Below, piece after piece: positions 1 through 6,411 of a stretch of 8,625 bases of DNA. Each line of letters begins with the position of its first letter. Positions within the stretch are counted from its first letter, which is position 1. Made by a program: the position numbers and the translations under genes. The notes beneath the pieces are model-generated. The model saw only the letters and a program-made list of their open reading frames with translations, had not been told where the DNA came from and made no database searches. This DNA is from Candidatus Babeliales bacterium (lineage in GTDB: Bacteria > Babelota > Babeliae > Babelales > JACPOV01). The stretch spans positions 1-8,625 of the forward strand of contig JAGVKP010000007.1 in the NCBI GenBank assembly GCA_020050475.1. The letters run 5' to 3'.

Positions 1-1374
1 ACCGTTTTTTAGGATAACCACTGTCGGCACTGCCGTGACCTGGTATTTTTTATTGATGTCGGTCGATTTTGACTGATCAACCTTTATCATAGCTATTTTC
101 CCTTCATAGCCTGACTGCATTCCCAATAATGCTGCTCCCATTTTTCGGCAGGTGGGGCAGTGATCAGCAAAAAAGTAGAGCAAGAGCATTTTCGATGGTT
201 GTTTCTTTTGGTACGCTTCAAGCTCTTGTGCCGATAAAATAAGTGGTAAAAATGGTTGCGAACTATCATGATAAAACTGTGGCGCAAGCTCCTGTTCTAT
301 TTTTTTACTATACCCAAGACTTTCAAGAAAACTGATCGCATCCATACCTGCTTTGACACCACTTCCCGTAGCTACGCCAGCTTTACCATATGCTTTATCT
401 GAAGCTGCTACATTACCGGCAGCAAATACGCCCGGAACCGACGTTTTTTGCGAAAGACACTCGACACAAATAAAACCATCCCTATCAGTGGTTACTAATT
501 GTGAAACAAGTGCCGAGTTTGGGGTATACCCGATAGCAAAATAAAGCGCACCGATCGGCACCTCTTTTTTTGTGCTCGTTTTAAGATCTTTAATAATCAT
601 GCCAGTTACCCCTTGATCATTGCCTTTAATCTCTTCAAGGCTGGTCGCCAGCAGAATTTGAATATTAGCAAGCGCCTTCAGATAATCCTGCACCGTCGCG
701 CATGCTTGCAATTTTTCCTCACGGACAATCATGTACACCTTATTGGCATAGACGGCTAACTGCCGCGCGCGCTCAGCGCTCGTATCACCACCACCAACTA
801 CCGCGACATCTTTTCCTTTTTGAAACGGCGCCTCGCAAATGGTACAGCTGCCAACCCCTTTACCCCAGTATTCTTGGGCGCCAGGAATTGCCAATCGTTT
901 TGCAATACCTCCCATCGCCAAAATAACACTCAATGCATAGACCAGCTTGCCACCTTCAGTACGCACTGCAAATGGCCAACGCGAGACATCGATGGCAACT
1001 ACCTGCTCGTTAATAACTTGGGCGCCAAAATGATCCGCCTGCTGGATCATATCGTCCATTACCTGCATACCGCTCATCTTTTCTTTACCGGGCCAGTTTT
1101 CAATCTCTTTCACCCCCATGAGCTCCCCGCCAGCTTGCGCTCCGGCAAAAACGATGGTTTTAAGTTGCGCACGCGCGGTATACAAAGCAGCACTCAATCC
1201 AGCCGGCCCACCACCAATGACGACAACCGGCATAAGCGGGCGATACTCTTTTGCAGCAGCAAGATCGTAACGAGGAAAACACTGCTGGTAATACCAGATA
1301 GCTATGGTAACGACCGAAAGTACCAGCGCTGAAACGAGAACAAATATGAGCTGATTTTTTTTAAAAGAGATCAA
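1..1374 (-). CDS. Membrane-anchored thioredoxin reductase-thioredoxin fusion (3' end outside window)
   Basis: The reading frame runs off the left edge; 458 codons are visible. It encodes a low-molecular-weight thioredoxin reductase fused to thioredoxin. Visible in order: a hydrophobic anchor at residues 9-29, FAD-binding GGGPAGL at 54-60, the redox pair C177-T-I-C180, the second nucleotide-binding motif GGGDTSAE at 194-201, FAAGNV at 317-322, then a thioredoxin domain from about 375 with C406-P-T-C409 and the cis-proline in AVPT (P450). Family knowledge: the reductase passes electrons from a reduced nicotinamide through FAD to thioredoxin, here supplied in cis. The TTG start is chosen because an in-frame stop lies two codons upstream and an AAAGG ribosome site sits six bases before it. 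A start at Met48 would give a soluble enzyme but has no well-placed ribosome site. Odd points: the NADPH motif HRRxxFRA is replaced by VREEKLQA, and the usual AAGD is AAGN. It lies 85 bp downstream of the ankyrin-like gene at 1460-2692, on the same strand. Fold assignment is very secure; membrane anchoring is inferred. Confidence 0.95.
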   Translation of the reverse strand, partial: MISFKKNQLIFVLVSALVLSVVTIAIWYYQQCFPRYDLAAAKEYRPLMPVVVIGGGPAGLSAALYTARAQLKTIVFAGAQAGGELMGVKEIENWPGKEKMSGMQVMDDMIQQADHFGAQVINEQVVAIDVSRWPFAVRTEGGKLVYALSVILAMGGIAKRLAIPGAQEYWGKGVGSCTICEAPFQKGKDVAVVGGGDTSAERARQLAVYANKVYMIVREEKLQACATVQDYLKALANIQILLATSLEEIKGNDQGVTGMIIKDLKTSTKKEVPIGALYFAIGYTPNSALVSQLVTTDRDGFICVECLSQKTSVPGVFAAGNVAASDKAYGKAGVATGSGVKAGMDAISFLESLGYSKKIEQELAPQFYHDSSQPFLPLILSAQELEAYQKKQPSKMLLLYFFADHCPTCRKMGAALLGMQSGYEGKIAMIKVDQSKSTDINKKYQVTAVPTVVILKNG

Positions 1375-1385
1375 GAGCTACCTTT
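1375..1385 (-). promoter_or_regulatory. Ribosome binding site supporting the TTG start of the reductase-thioredoxin gene
   Basis: On the minus strand AAAGG is followed by six bases and TTG. The in-frame TAG overlapping this site rules out any start further upstream, so this site decides the start and therefore the presence of the N-terminal membrane anchor. Confidence 0.6.
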
Positions 1386-1459
1386 CAGTGTACCGTGCAA
1401 CTGATCAGGAATCGTAGCTAACCGTAGCATTTTTTAAATTCAAATCGCAATGATCACTT

Positions 1460-2692
1460 TCAATTATTTTTACTTTCATCAACTTTTTTTTCTAATAATA
1501 CTTTTTTCTCTTCAGAATGTTCCGAATTTGATGATGAACCGGTCGATTTTTTTCTTTCCTCTTCAAATACGGCCGGCCAAAAATCTTTTTTCTTGCTTTT
1601 TGATGAGCGCAACAGCTCGTCATCACTGCTTGATCCACCGCTCGGCCGCCGCGCCTGAAGCAACGGTTTTTCTTGCGACTCTTTCTTTTTGAGCGGCATC
1701 CGTTCAATCTGAGGAATCATACTATAGGGGCTTAACCCACTACCCATCGTGGCACTACGGTTTCGAGATACTGCGTTATTATTGTTAGTTGTCTCAGCTT
1801 CTTTTTTTCCGGGAATAGGTGGCAAGGGAGCAAAAAAGACCGACGAAGACGTTGAATGCCCAGAGCTTTTCAGTACTTTGATTGGGTACAAGCTATTTTG
1901 AGGCGTCAAGATTGATCTTTTCACTGCCGGGCTACTTGGTAATGAGCCCTCAAGCCCCAAAGCCATTTTCACTTCGGCAAGTAACTTCTCTCTATCTTGT
2001 TGCTCTTTTTTCTCTTGCTCTTGCTTTTTAAGTATTTTTTGCTTTTCAGCATCAATCTCTTTTTGCCACTCTGCATAGCCAGTCAGACTATTTTCTTTAC
2101 TACTAAAAAACGTATTGGCTTGACGATTCATTTCTTGCAGCGATTCAACGCGCTGAATAGCCAAAAGAGCATTTTCCAATTGGTACTTTTTTGCTAATAA
2201 TTTTGCATCAAACCCTTTTGAATTCCTTTTTTCTAGATCAAGCTCATAGATAAACTGCTTACTCAAAATAAGCCCAATGATAGCGCGTGCTTTTTGCTCC
2301 TCAGCTGATACTTTTTTGCACAAGTGAAGATTTTTGAGCGCTGCTAAAAGTGGCGTATCCTTGCTTCCTTTTTCTTGATGATTGATATCGATAGCAAATA
2401 CTACTAATCGTCTAACCATATCAAGGTCATTTTTTTCTATAGCCCGAAAAAAATCCGGCATAAGCGCTGACGATCCGCTTGCTGAAGTGGAACGCATGAG
2501 CGGAGTTCGAGAAGATGAGGCTTCTTTTTTAGAACCCAGAAGCTTTTTTTTGAGCCAATCAAGCGCCCCCTTTTTTTCTTTTTTTTCATTTTTATCGGCC
2601 CATGGAGGAAGCTTATCATTATTCTCCATAGCGCAAGATGGCAGTTGAGCGACCAAAAAAAGACATGCAAATAAAAGCGCAGCCCTCTTCAT
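1460..2692 (-). CDS. Secreted ankyrin-like protein with Lys/Ser-rich tail (paralogue 1 of 3)
   Basis: 410 residues from ATG at 2692, preceded by a G-rich ribosome site (AAGGGGTGGGGA); an upstream in-frame ATG at 2725 lies inside a hairpin and would bury the signal peptide. Residues 1-21 form a signal peptide, with likely cleavage before MENNDKLP (22-29); LPSC at 17-20 could instead be a weak lipobox. A basic segment (34-56) and a Ser-rich patch RSTSAS (67-72) precede a degenerate ankyrin-type region: DFFRAIEKNDLDMVRRLV near 80-97, TPLLAALK at 113-120, and KGFDAKLLAKK to about 185. A Lys/Glu/Gln coiled-coil-like stretch follows, then disordered Ser/Lys-rich sequence containing PLPPIPGK. Ankyrin repeats are protein-binding modules, so an envelope or host-protein partner is possible, but no function can be assigned. 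It is the last of three paralogues on this strand. Coding confidence is high; the ankyrin call is moderate because the repeats diverge from consensus. Confidence 0.85.
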   Translation of the reverse strand: MKRAALLFACLFLVAQLPSCAMENNDKLPPWADKNEKKEKKGALDWLKKKLLGSKKEASSSRTPLMRSTSASGSSALMPDFFRAIEKNDLDMVRRLVVFAIDINHQEKGSKDTPLLAALKNLHLCKKVSAEEQKARAIIGLILSKQFIYELDLEKRNSKGFDAKLLAKKYQLENALLAIQRVESLQEMNRQANTFFSSKENSLTGYAEWQKEIDAEKQKILKKQEQEKKEQQDREKLLAEVKMALGLEGSLPSSPAVKRSILTPQNSLYPIKVLKSSGHSTSSSVFFAPLPPIPGKKEAETTNNNNAVSRNRSATMGSGLSPYSMIPQIERMPLKKKESQEKPLLQARRPSGGSSSDDELLRSSKSKKKDFWPAVFEEERKKSTGSSSNSEHSEEKKVLLEKKVDESKNN

Positions 2693-2713
2693 ACTATCCC
2701 CACCCCTTAAATG

Positions 2714-2750
2714 AAAATTGCGCACGATCTATATTATCGTACGCAATTTT
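2714..2750. terminator. Strong stem-loop between two paralogues, possible terminator or attenuator
   Basis: Inverted repeat: AAAATTGCG, one mismatched base and ACGAT pair with ATCGT, one mismatched base and CGCAATTTT across a 7-base loop CTATATT. This gives 14 paired bases with one internal mismatch, flanked by A's on one side and T's on the other. It lies 41 bases past the stop of the 2791-3483 gene and 22 bases before the start of the 1460-2692 gene on the minus strand. It could end transcription of the upstream gene or control the downstream one. The T-tract is only four bases, so terminator strength is uncertain. Confidence 0.55.
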
Positions 2751-2790
2751 GCAATCTAAATGCTACTAATGAGGCAAAAACGTATTTGTG

Positions 2791-3483
2791 TTATTGCTTT
2801 TTCTTATCTGAAGGCGAGAGCTTATTGAGCTCTTCTTGCCCTTTCTTGCTCTTTGACCATGCAATATTTTTTTCACCCTGTTTTTTTATCCCATCCCAGC
2901 TCTTATTTTCTTTTTTAATCATCTGGAACGCTTCCCATAGCCGCGGATTATCTTCGCTCATCTCTTTTGCAACCTTATAGGCAGATACTTTTTGACTGTT
3001 TTTTTGACAGATATCTGGGAATGGTTTTGCATTGAGGAAAATACGTACCACCTTAAGCGCGTCGTTCTTTTTCTCCTCAACAAAATGCGTTAAATCTTCT
3101 GATTTTTGATCCTGAGAGCTCGTAGCAGAACTTGGACCTACCGAGAACTGTTCATTTTTCGGAGCAAGTTTTATGTCAGTTACTGCTTGCAATTGAAGCA
3201 TAGCCGCGAGTAACGGGCTGCTATTCGTGTCCTTTTCTTTGATCATGTCCGGGTTGATACCTACCCTTTCAAATAAATCGACCGTCTTTTTAAGGCGATC
3301 CACGTCTGCTTGATAAATAAGCGGAAAAACGTCTTTTTGCGGCTGCTCAAAAAGATTTTTTGCCGACGAACTTCTCACCAGCTTTGGTCGTGGCAAAGGA
3401 TTCTGATTAGGCAGATTATCTTTGTTTTCCATCGCACTCAGCGAAAAACTTAAACTAAGTAAAATAGCAAATAAATAAAACAT
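2791..3483 (-). CDS. Secreted ankyrin-like protein, Lys-rich C-terminus (paralogue 2 of 3)
   Basis: 230 residues from ATG at 3483. The start is chosen because GGGGGA lies four bases upstream; the in-frame ATG at 3495 has no ribosome site and overlaps that purine run. Residues 1-17 are a hydrophobic leader without the usual basic start, with predicted cleavage at SLSA/MENKDNLP. The mature start closely resembles that of the 1460-2692 product (MENNDKLP). VRSSSAKNLF (36-45) matches the Arg-Ser patch of the other two paralogues. Ankyrin-like pieces follow: VFPLIYQADVDRLKKTV from about 52, SPLLAAML (89-96), a linker rich in Ser/Gln, DALKVVRIFLNAKPFP, and the SAYKVAKEMSEDNPRLWEAF helix pair, which aligns with the KGFDAKLLAKK and GAYTLAKKQ segments of its relatives. 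The C-terminus is Lys-rich. It begins 58 bp after the 3542-4444 gene with no terminator visible between them, so co-transcription is likely. Function is unknown. Confidence 0.83.
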   Translation of the reverse strand: MFYLFAILLSLSFSLSAMENKDNLPNQNPLPRPKLVRSSSAKNLFEQPQKDVFPLIYQADVDRLKKTVDLFERVGINPDMIKEKDTNSSPLLAAMLQLQAVTDIKLAPKNEQFSVGPSSATSSQDQKSEDLTHFVEEKKNDALKVVRIFLNAKPFPDICQKNSQKVSAYKVAKEMSEDNPRLWEAFQMIKKENKSWDGIKKQGEKNIAWSKSKKGQEELNKLSPSDKKKQ

Positions 3484-3487
3484 AAAG

Positions 3488-3493
3488 TCCCCC
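3488..3493 (-). promoter_or_regulatory. Ribosome binding site GGGGGA fixing the start at 3483
   Basis: GGGGGA precedes ATG at 3483 by four bases. It overlaps the alternative ATG at 3495, which has only A/T-rich sequence upstream. This favours the shorter product with the hydrophobic segment at the extreme N-terminus. Confidence 0.55.
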
Positions 3494-3541
3494 ATTTTAA
3501 AAAACTTTTAATAACCTCTAAAGAAATGTCCATAAACGAGC

Positions 3542-4444
3542 TCAATCAAGCTTGGAATCTTGCAAAATCTTACTTTTCCGAGCTTCCTCTTGATTAGCAA
3601 GCTCTTGCGGTAATGAATCATGCTTACTGCGTAAATTTTCTAGCTGTTCTGGATTAAGTTCAAGCGTTTTGTATTCGATGGTATTGACGCTTGGCGCCTC
3701 TGGTTTATTGTTATCTTTTTTCTGATGAGGAATCAGTCCCTGAAGAAGCGCAAGAAACCCGGGCGACTTATTTTCTTCTGATTTCTGCTCAGACTTTTTA
3801 GATGCTTTCTTTTTTTCTACCGGCTGAGCGGTTACACCAATCGAAGAATTACGCGAAGCAGACGAATCAATCGACAATCGCTCTTTAAGCTCTTGTTGAA
3901 GCTCTTGAGACTGTTTGTGTTTTTCTTTTTTCTGCTTTTCTATTGCCTTCATTGCATTAACAACCTTTGGTCCTTGCTTTTTGGCAAGAGTGTATGCCCC
4001 TTGTCCGTTCAGCTTCATACCTCGATCAACAACTTCGATTCGTTTAAGCACCTCTGTCAAGAATGGCTTAAAATCAGCTTCGGCCCAGTTTTTTTCTTTC
4101 AAGACTTTAAGCAGAAGCTCATTTGCGGTGACATTACAATCTTTGTGATGAATTTGGTAAAAGTTAAAAAGCATGGCAAACTTTTCATCATCTCTTTCTT
4201 CAATTGCTCTTACTAGTTCGCTAAATTCGACAGGCTTGTTTAAATCACGCGGTGGTGATTTTTTTTCTTTCGTAAGCGCTACCGAATGACGCTGATTTGG
4301 CGCTATCGATTTTTTTTCAGGCACATTAGAAAAGGACCCGCTCCGGACTTTGACCACCGCATTATTATTGTTATTGTTTTCCATACCCAGTGCAAATCCG
4401 GGCAGACAGGCTGCAAAAGATAGCAAAATTGATACATTTTTCAC
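3542..4444 (-). CDS. Secreted ankyrin-like/coiled-coil protein with Asn run (paralogue 3 of 3)
   Basis: 300 residues from GTG at 4444, five bases after GAGGGG. Residues 1-20 form a signal peptide ending ALG, and the mature protein would begin MEN followed by five more Asn (23-28 all Asn). VRSGSFSN (33-40) corresponds to the Arg-Ser patches of its neighbours. The core starts FSELVRAIEERDDEKFAML (74-92), which resembles the DFFRAIEKNDLDMVRRLV segment of the 1460-2692 product, and ends GAYTLAKKQGPKVVNAMKAI (from 149), equivalent to the KGFDAKLLAKK segment. The middle repeat is more diverged (NELLLKVLKE). A Lys/Gln/Glu-rich helix likely to form a coiled coil follows (about 165-190), then a low-complexity Lys/Ser region and a Gln/Glu-rich end. 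It is the first gene of the three-gene run and is divergent from the methyltransferase at 4624. No enzymatic motif is seen; a binding or scaffold role outside the cytoplasm is inference only. Confidence 0.83.
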   Translation of the reverse strand: MKNVSILLSFAACLPGFALGMENNNNNNAVVKVRSGSFSNVPEKKSIAPNQRHSVALTKEKKSPPRDLNKPVEFSELVRAIEERDDEKFAMLFNFYQIHHKDCNVTANELLLKVLKEKNWAEADFKPFLTEVLKRIEVVDRGMKLNGQGAYTLAKKQGPKVVNAMKAIEKQKKEKHKQSQELQQELKERLSIDSSASRNSSIGVTAQPVEKKKASKKSEQKSEENKSPGFLALLQGLIPHQKKDNNKPEAPSVNTIEYKTLELNPEQLENLRSKHDSLPQELANQEEARKSKILQDSKLD

Positions 4445-4473
4445 AATAACCCCTCAATTAGCCTAATAAGTCC

Positions 4474-4501
4474 TTTTTAGTGTATTAAAAGCGTAGCTCA
4501 A
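4474..4501 (-). promoter_or_regulatory. Weak sigma70-like promoter candidate for the three-paralogue run
   Basis: On the minus strand TTGAGC and TAAAAA are separated by 16 bases, with the second hexamer about 30 bases before the GTG at 4444. Each matches consensus at four of six positions, so this is only a candidate. The rest of the 179-bp divergent region (4445-4623) is A/T-rich; on the plus strand a TTTAAT box at 4580-4585 could serve the methyltransferase, but I see no good -35 for it. Confidence 0.25.
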
Positions 4502-4623
4502 AAAAGCCTTTATAGATAGGGAAAATATAAAAAATGTATCAATTTGAAATAGTTTTGCGTTCTGCAGGTTAGCTTGCATTTTAATGCGCACCGGATAGAT
4601 TTAGCAGAAAAAAGGATTAAATA

Positions 4624-5343
4624 ATGCGTAAACTTTCTGCCCTATGTCTCATTGCAATGTCCTCAACCTTTTTGCACACACAGTATTATAGTCAGATTGA
4701 CCAAGATAAGTTTGTTCATCAACTCTTTGGCAACCTCAAAAATCGTATCTTTGTGGATATCGGCGCACACGACGGAATAAGCTACAGTAATACCTATTTT
4801 TTTGAAAAAAATCTTGACTGGAAAGGTATCTGCGTAGAGCCTAACCCTGATCAATTCGCTAAACTGGTAAAAAACAGGTTATGCGCTTGCGTTCAAGCCT
4901 GTGTAGCCAATTTTTCGGGAAAGGCATTATTCCAAAAAATAACGGGAAACCCTGGTCATGAATGGGCTTCAGGCCTCAGCGGACTGGTCTCTAAGTACGA
5001 CAATTGGCATTTAAATAGTTTCGGCAACTTCATCAACCAAAATACTTCATGCGAATATATTGAGGTTGATTGCTTACCTATTGCAGATATCCTTGATCAG
5101 TACGGTATCAGACACATTGATTATCTAAGCATGGATACTGAAGGGGGCGAACTTGAAATACTCAAATCTATTGATTACAACAAGTATGAAATTGTTTTGA
5201 TCGATGTAGAAAATAATTCAAACGACCCCGCAATCGCAGAATTTTTAAAAACTAAAAACTTCAGTCTTATTAAAAAAATTCAGTGGGATGATATTTACGT
5301 CAACAATAAATACTTAGCGCACCAGTCGATTACACTCAATTAA
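4624..5343 (+). CDS. FkbM-family SAM-dependent methyltransferase with N-terminal signal peptide
   Basis: 239 residues from ATG at 4624, with AAAAGGA seven bases upstream. Residues 1-19 (basic MRK, then LSALCLIAMSSTFLHT) look like a signal peptide. The FkbM-type Rossmann methyltransferase follows: SQIDQDKFV (23-31), glycine-rich SAM motif FVDIGAHDG (43-51), the acidic loop ending VEPN (71-74), and DYLSMDTEGGELEIL (166-180), all characteristic of the family. Family knowledge: FkbM-type enzymes commonly O-methylate sugars or natural-product hydroxyls. The length fits a single-domain member. It converges on, and overlaps by 30 bp, the GT10 glycosyltransferase at 5314-6411, suggesting that both act on a glycan. 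The leader is unusual because SAM is cytoplasmic, so the protein may be exported towards a host, or the segment may be an uncleaved anchor. Family call is strong; substrate is unknown. Confidence 0.92.
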   Translation: MRKLSALCLIAMSSTFLHTQYYSQIDQDKFVHQLFGNLKNRIFVDIGAHDGISYSNTYFFEKNLDWKGICVEPNPDQFAKLVKNRLCACVQACVANFSGKALFQKITGNPGHEWASGLSGLVSKYDNWHLNSFGNFINQNTSCEYIEVDCLPIADILDQYGIRHIDYLSMDTEGGELEILKSIDYNKYEIVLIDVENNSNDPAIAEFLKTKNFSLIKKIQWDDIYVNNKYLAHQSITLN

Positions 5344-6411
5344 ATCAACTTCGGCAAGCATCTGTATTTCTTGCTCATTAAATAGAAGCTGTCTTTGATA
5401 ATCCGGCAGAGAAAGCCTTGCTAAACACTCAATAAAATAATTCTGCGAAAAGCGATGCGCAGCCGGGCTTGCAAGAAAAGCTCGTATATTTTCAAGATAA
5501 TGAGCATGCTCCTCTTTGCTCATCATTTTAATATGTACGTATACTTCATACGTATTTGCAAACTTACGCCGATCAATAAAGCAATTTTCGGGAATATAAT
5601 CAGTAATATTTTCGCATCCCCAGTAAATTGGCACACATCCAGCCCGAAAGCAGTCAAATATCTTCTCGCTTATATAGCCATTTTGTAGATGGCAATTTTC
5701 GTAGCAAAAGCTAAATCGGTAATTTTTTAAGATCTGCGTCTTATCTTTGACCGTTCCCTTATAATTCTTGAAATACCCCTGCGGCCATTGCGTCCCGTAA
5801 AAATCAAAATCATCATACGGCACCTTTTCAAAGAAAAGTATCACTTGCTGCCTTTCGCCATAGAGCTGGCCGGGATGATCAAACCATTTATTTGATGAAA
5901 TTTGCGTACATAATTTTTTGTCTTCAAAAGCAGGCAAATTATCAATCATCTTCAGGTTTTCCTGCGGATAGTAATACTTAAAATATTTCTGATTATCAAC
6001 CAGATCATCCATCATAGTCAGTACTTTAGCAAAATGTTCATGCCATTCAATGTTTGCATACTGATCTGGCAACACGGTTGGCGGCTCCCATAAAATGAGT
6101 ACGCGTTTAGATAAAGGGTACTTTTGGACCGTTTCAAGCTGCTTTTTTTTGTAAAGATCAAAGCTCACAATCGAACTCAAGTCACAAAAATCATCTCCTT
6201 TTTCAGGTTTTTCGACAATTTGGATTCCTGCAGATGCAAAACGGCGAGAGATTTCAAAGAAATAGTTTTGGCAAGCGAATGGCTTTGCATAATTCCAAGG
6301 CATTTCCGCAGCACTAAAAATAGGAATTCGCTCAAAAAAAACTACTTGATAGCTCCCCAACGATGCACAAATAAGATAAACAGATATACGTATTAAGAAG
6401 CGCATATTCAT
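5314..6411 (-). CDS. GT10-family glycosyltransferase (alpha-1,3-fucosyltransferase type) with N-terminal signal/anchor
   Basis: 365 residues from ATG at 6411, chosen over the ATG two codons later because TAAGG lies six bases upstream. Residues 3-24 are basic then hydrophobic (MRFLIRISVYLICASLG), consistent with a signal peptide or type-II anchor. The C-terminal half carries the GT10 donor-binding signature: YRFSFCYENCH (231-241), GYISEKIFDCFRAGCVPIYW (245-264) and a following G-C-E-N-I, then YIPENCFIDRR. This matches the family pattern of Phe-x-x-x-x-Glu-Asn, Tyr-x-x-Glu-Lys, and Gly-x-Val-Pro. Family knowledge: these enzymes transfer L-fucose from GDP-fucose to GlcNAc/Glc of glycans. An upstream Trp/Pro-rich part would be the acceptor domain. 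Exported topology is odd for a bacterial GT10 enzyme and resembles eukaryotic Golgi type-II forms. Donor sugar could differ from fucose. Confidence 0.9.
   Translation of the reverse strand: MNMRFLIRISVYLICASLGSYQVVFFERIPIFSAAEMPWNYAKPFACQNYFFEISRRFASAGIQIVEKPEKGDDFCDLSSIVSFDLYKKKQLETVQKYPLSKRVLILWEPPTVLPDQYANIEWHEHFAKVLTMMDDLVDNQKYFKYYYPQENLKMIDNLPAFEDKKLCTQISSNKWFDHPGQLYGERQQVILFFEKVPYDDFDFYGTQWPQGYFKNYKGTVKDKTQILKNYRFSFCYENCHLQNGYISEKIFDCFRAGCVPIYWGCENITDYIPENCFIDRRKFANTYEVYVHIKMMSKEEHAHYLENIRAFLASPAAHRFSQNYFIECLARLSLPDYQRQLLFNEQEIQMLAEVDLIECNRLVR

Noticed and set aside
820..1332. 170-codon open frame on the plus strand opposite the thioredoxin reductase
   Set aside because: It is antisense to a region with clear FAD, Cys-x-x-Cys and nucleotide motifs, and its own product has no recognisable pattern or ribosome site.
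1370..1460. Possible terminator between the 1460-2692 gene and the reductase gene
   Set aside because: Only short palindromes (CTGATCAG, GCTA/TAGC) are present and none has a stable stem followed by a T-run on the minus strand.
2632..2643. Lipobox LPSC suggesting a lipoprotein
   Set aside because: Pro before the Ser is poor for a lipobox, and the paralogues with the same MEN start lack a cysteine here, so ordinary signal peptidase cleavage is more likely.
2437..2670. Second minus-strand frame inside the largest paralogue gene (77 codons)
   Set aside because: It lies wholly within the better supported gene, has no ribosome site, and its Lys runs come only from poly-A tracts.
3893..4216. 107-codon plus-strand frame rich in Phe/Leu that mimics a membrane protein
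   Set aside because: It is antisense to the Lys-rich core of a secreted paralogue; AAA/AAG codons read backwards as Phe and Leu, giving false hydrophobicity.
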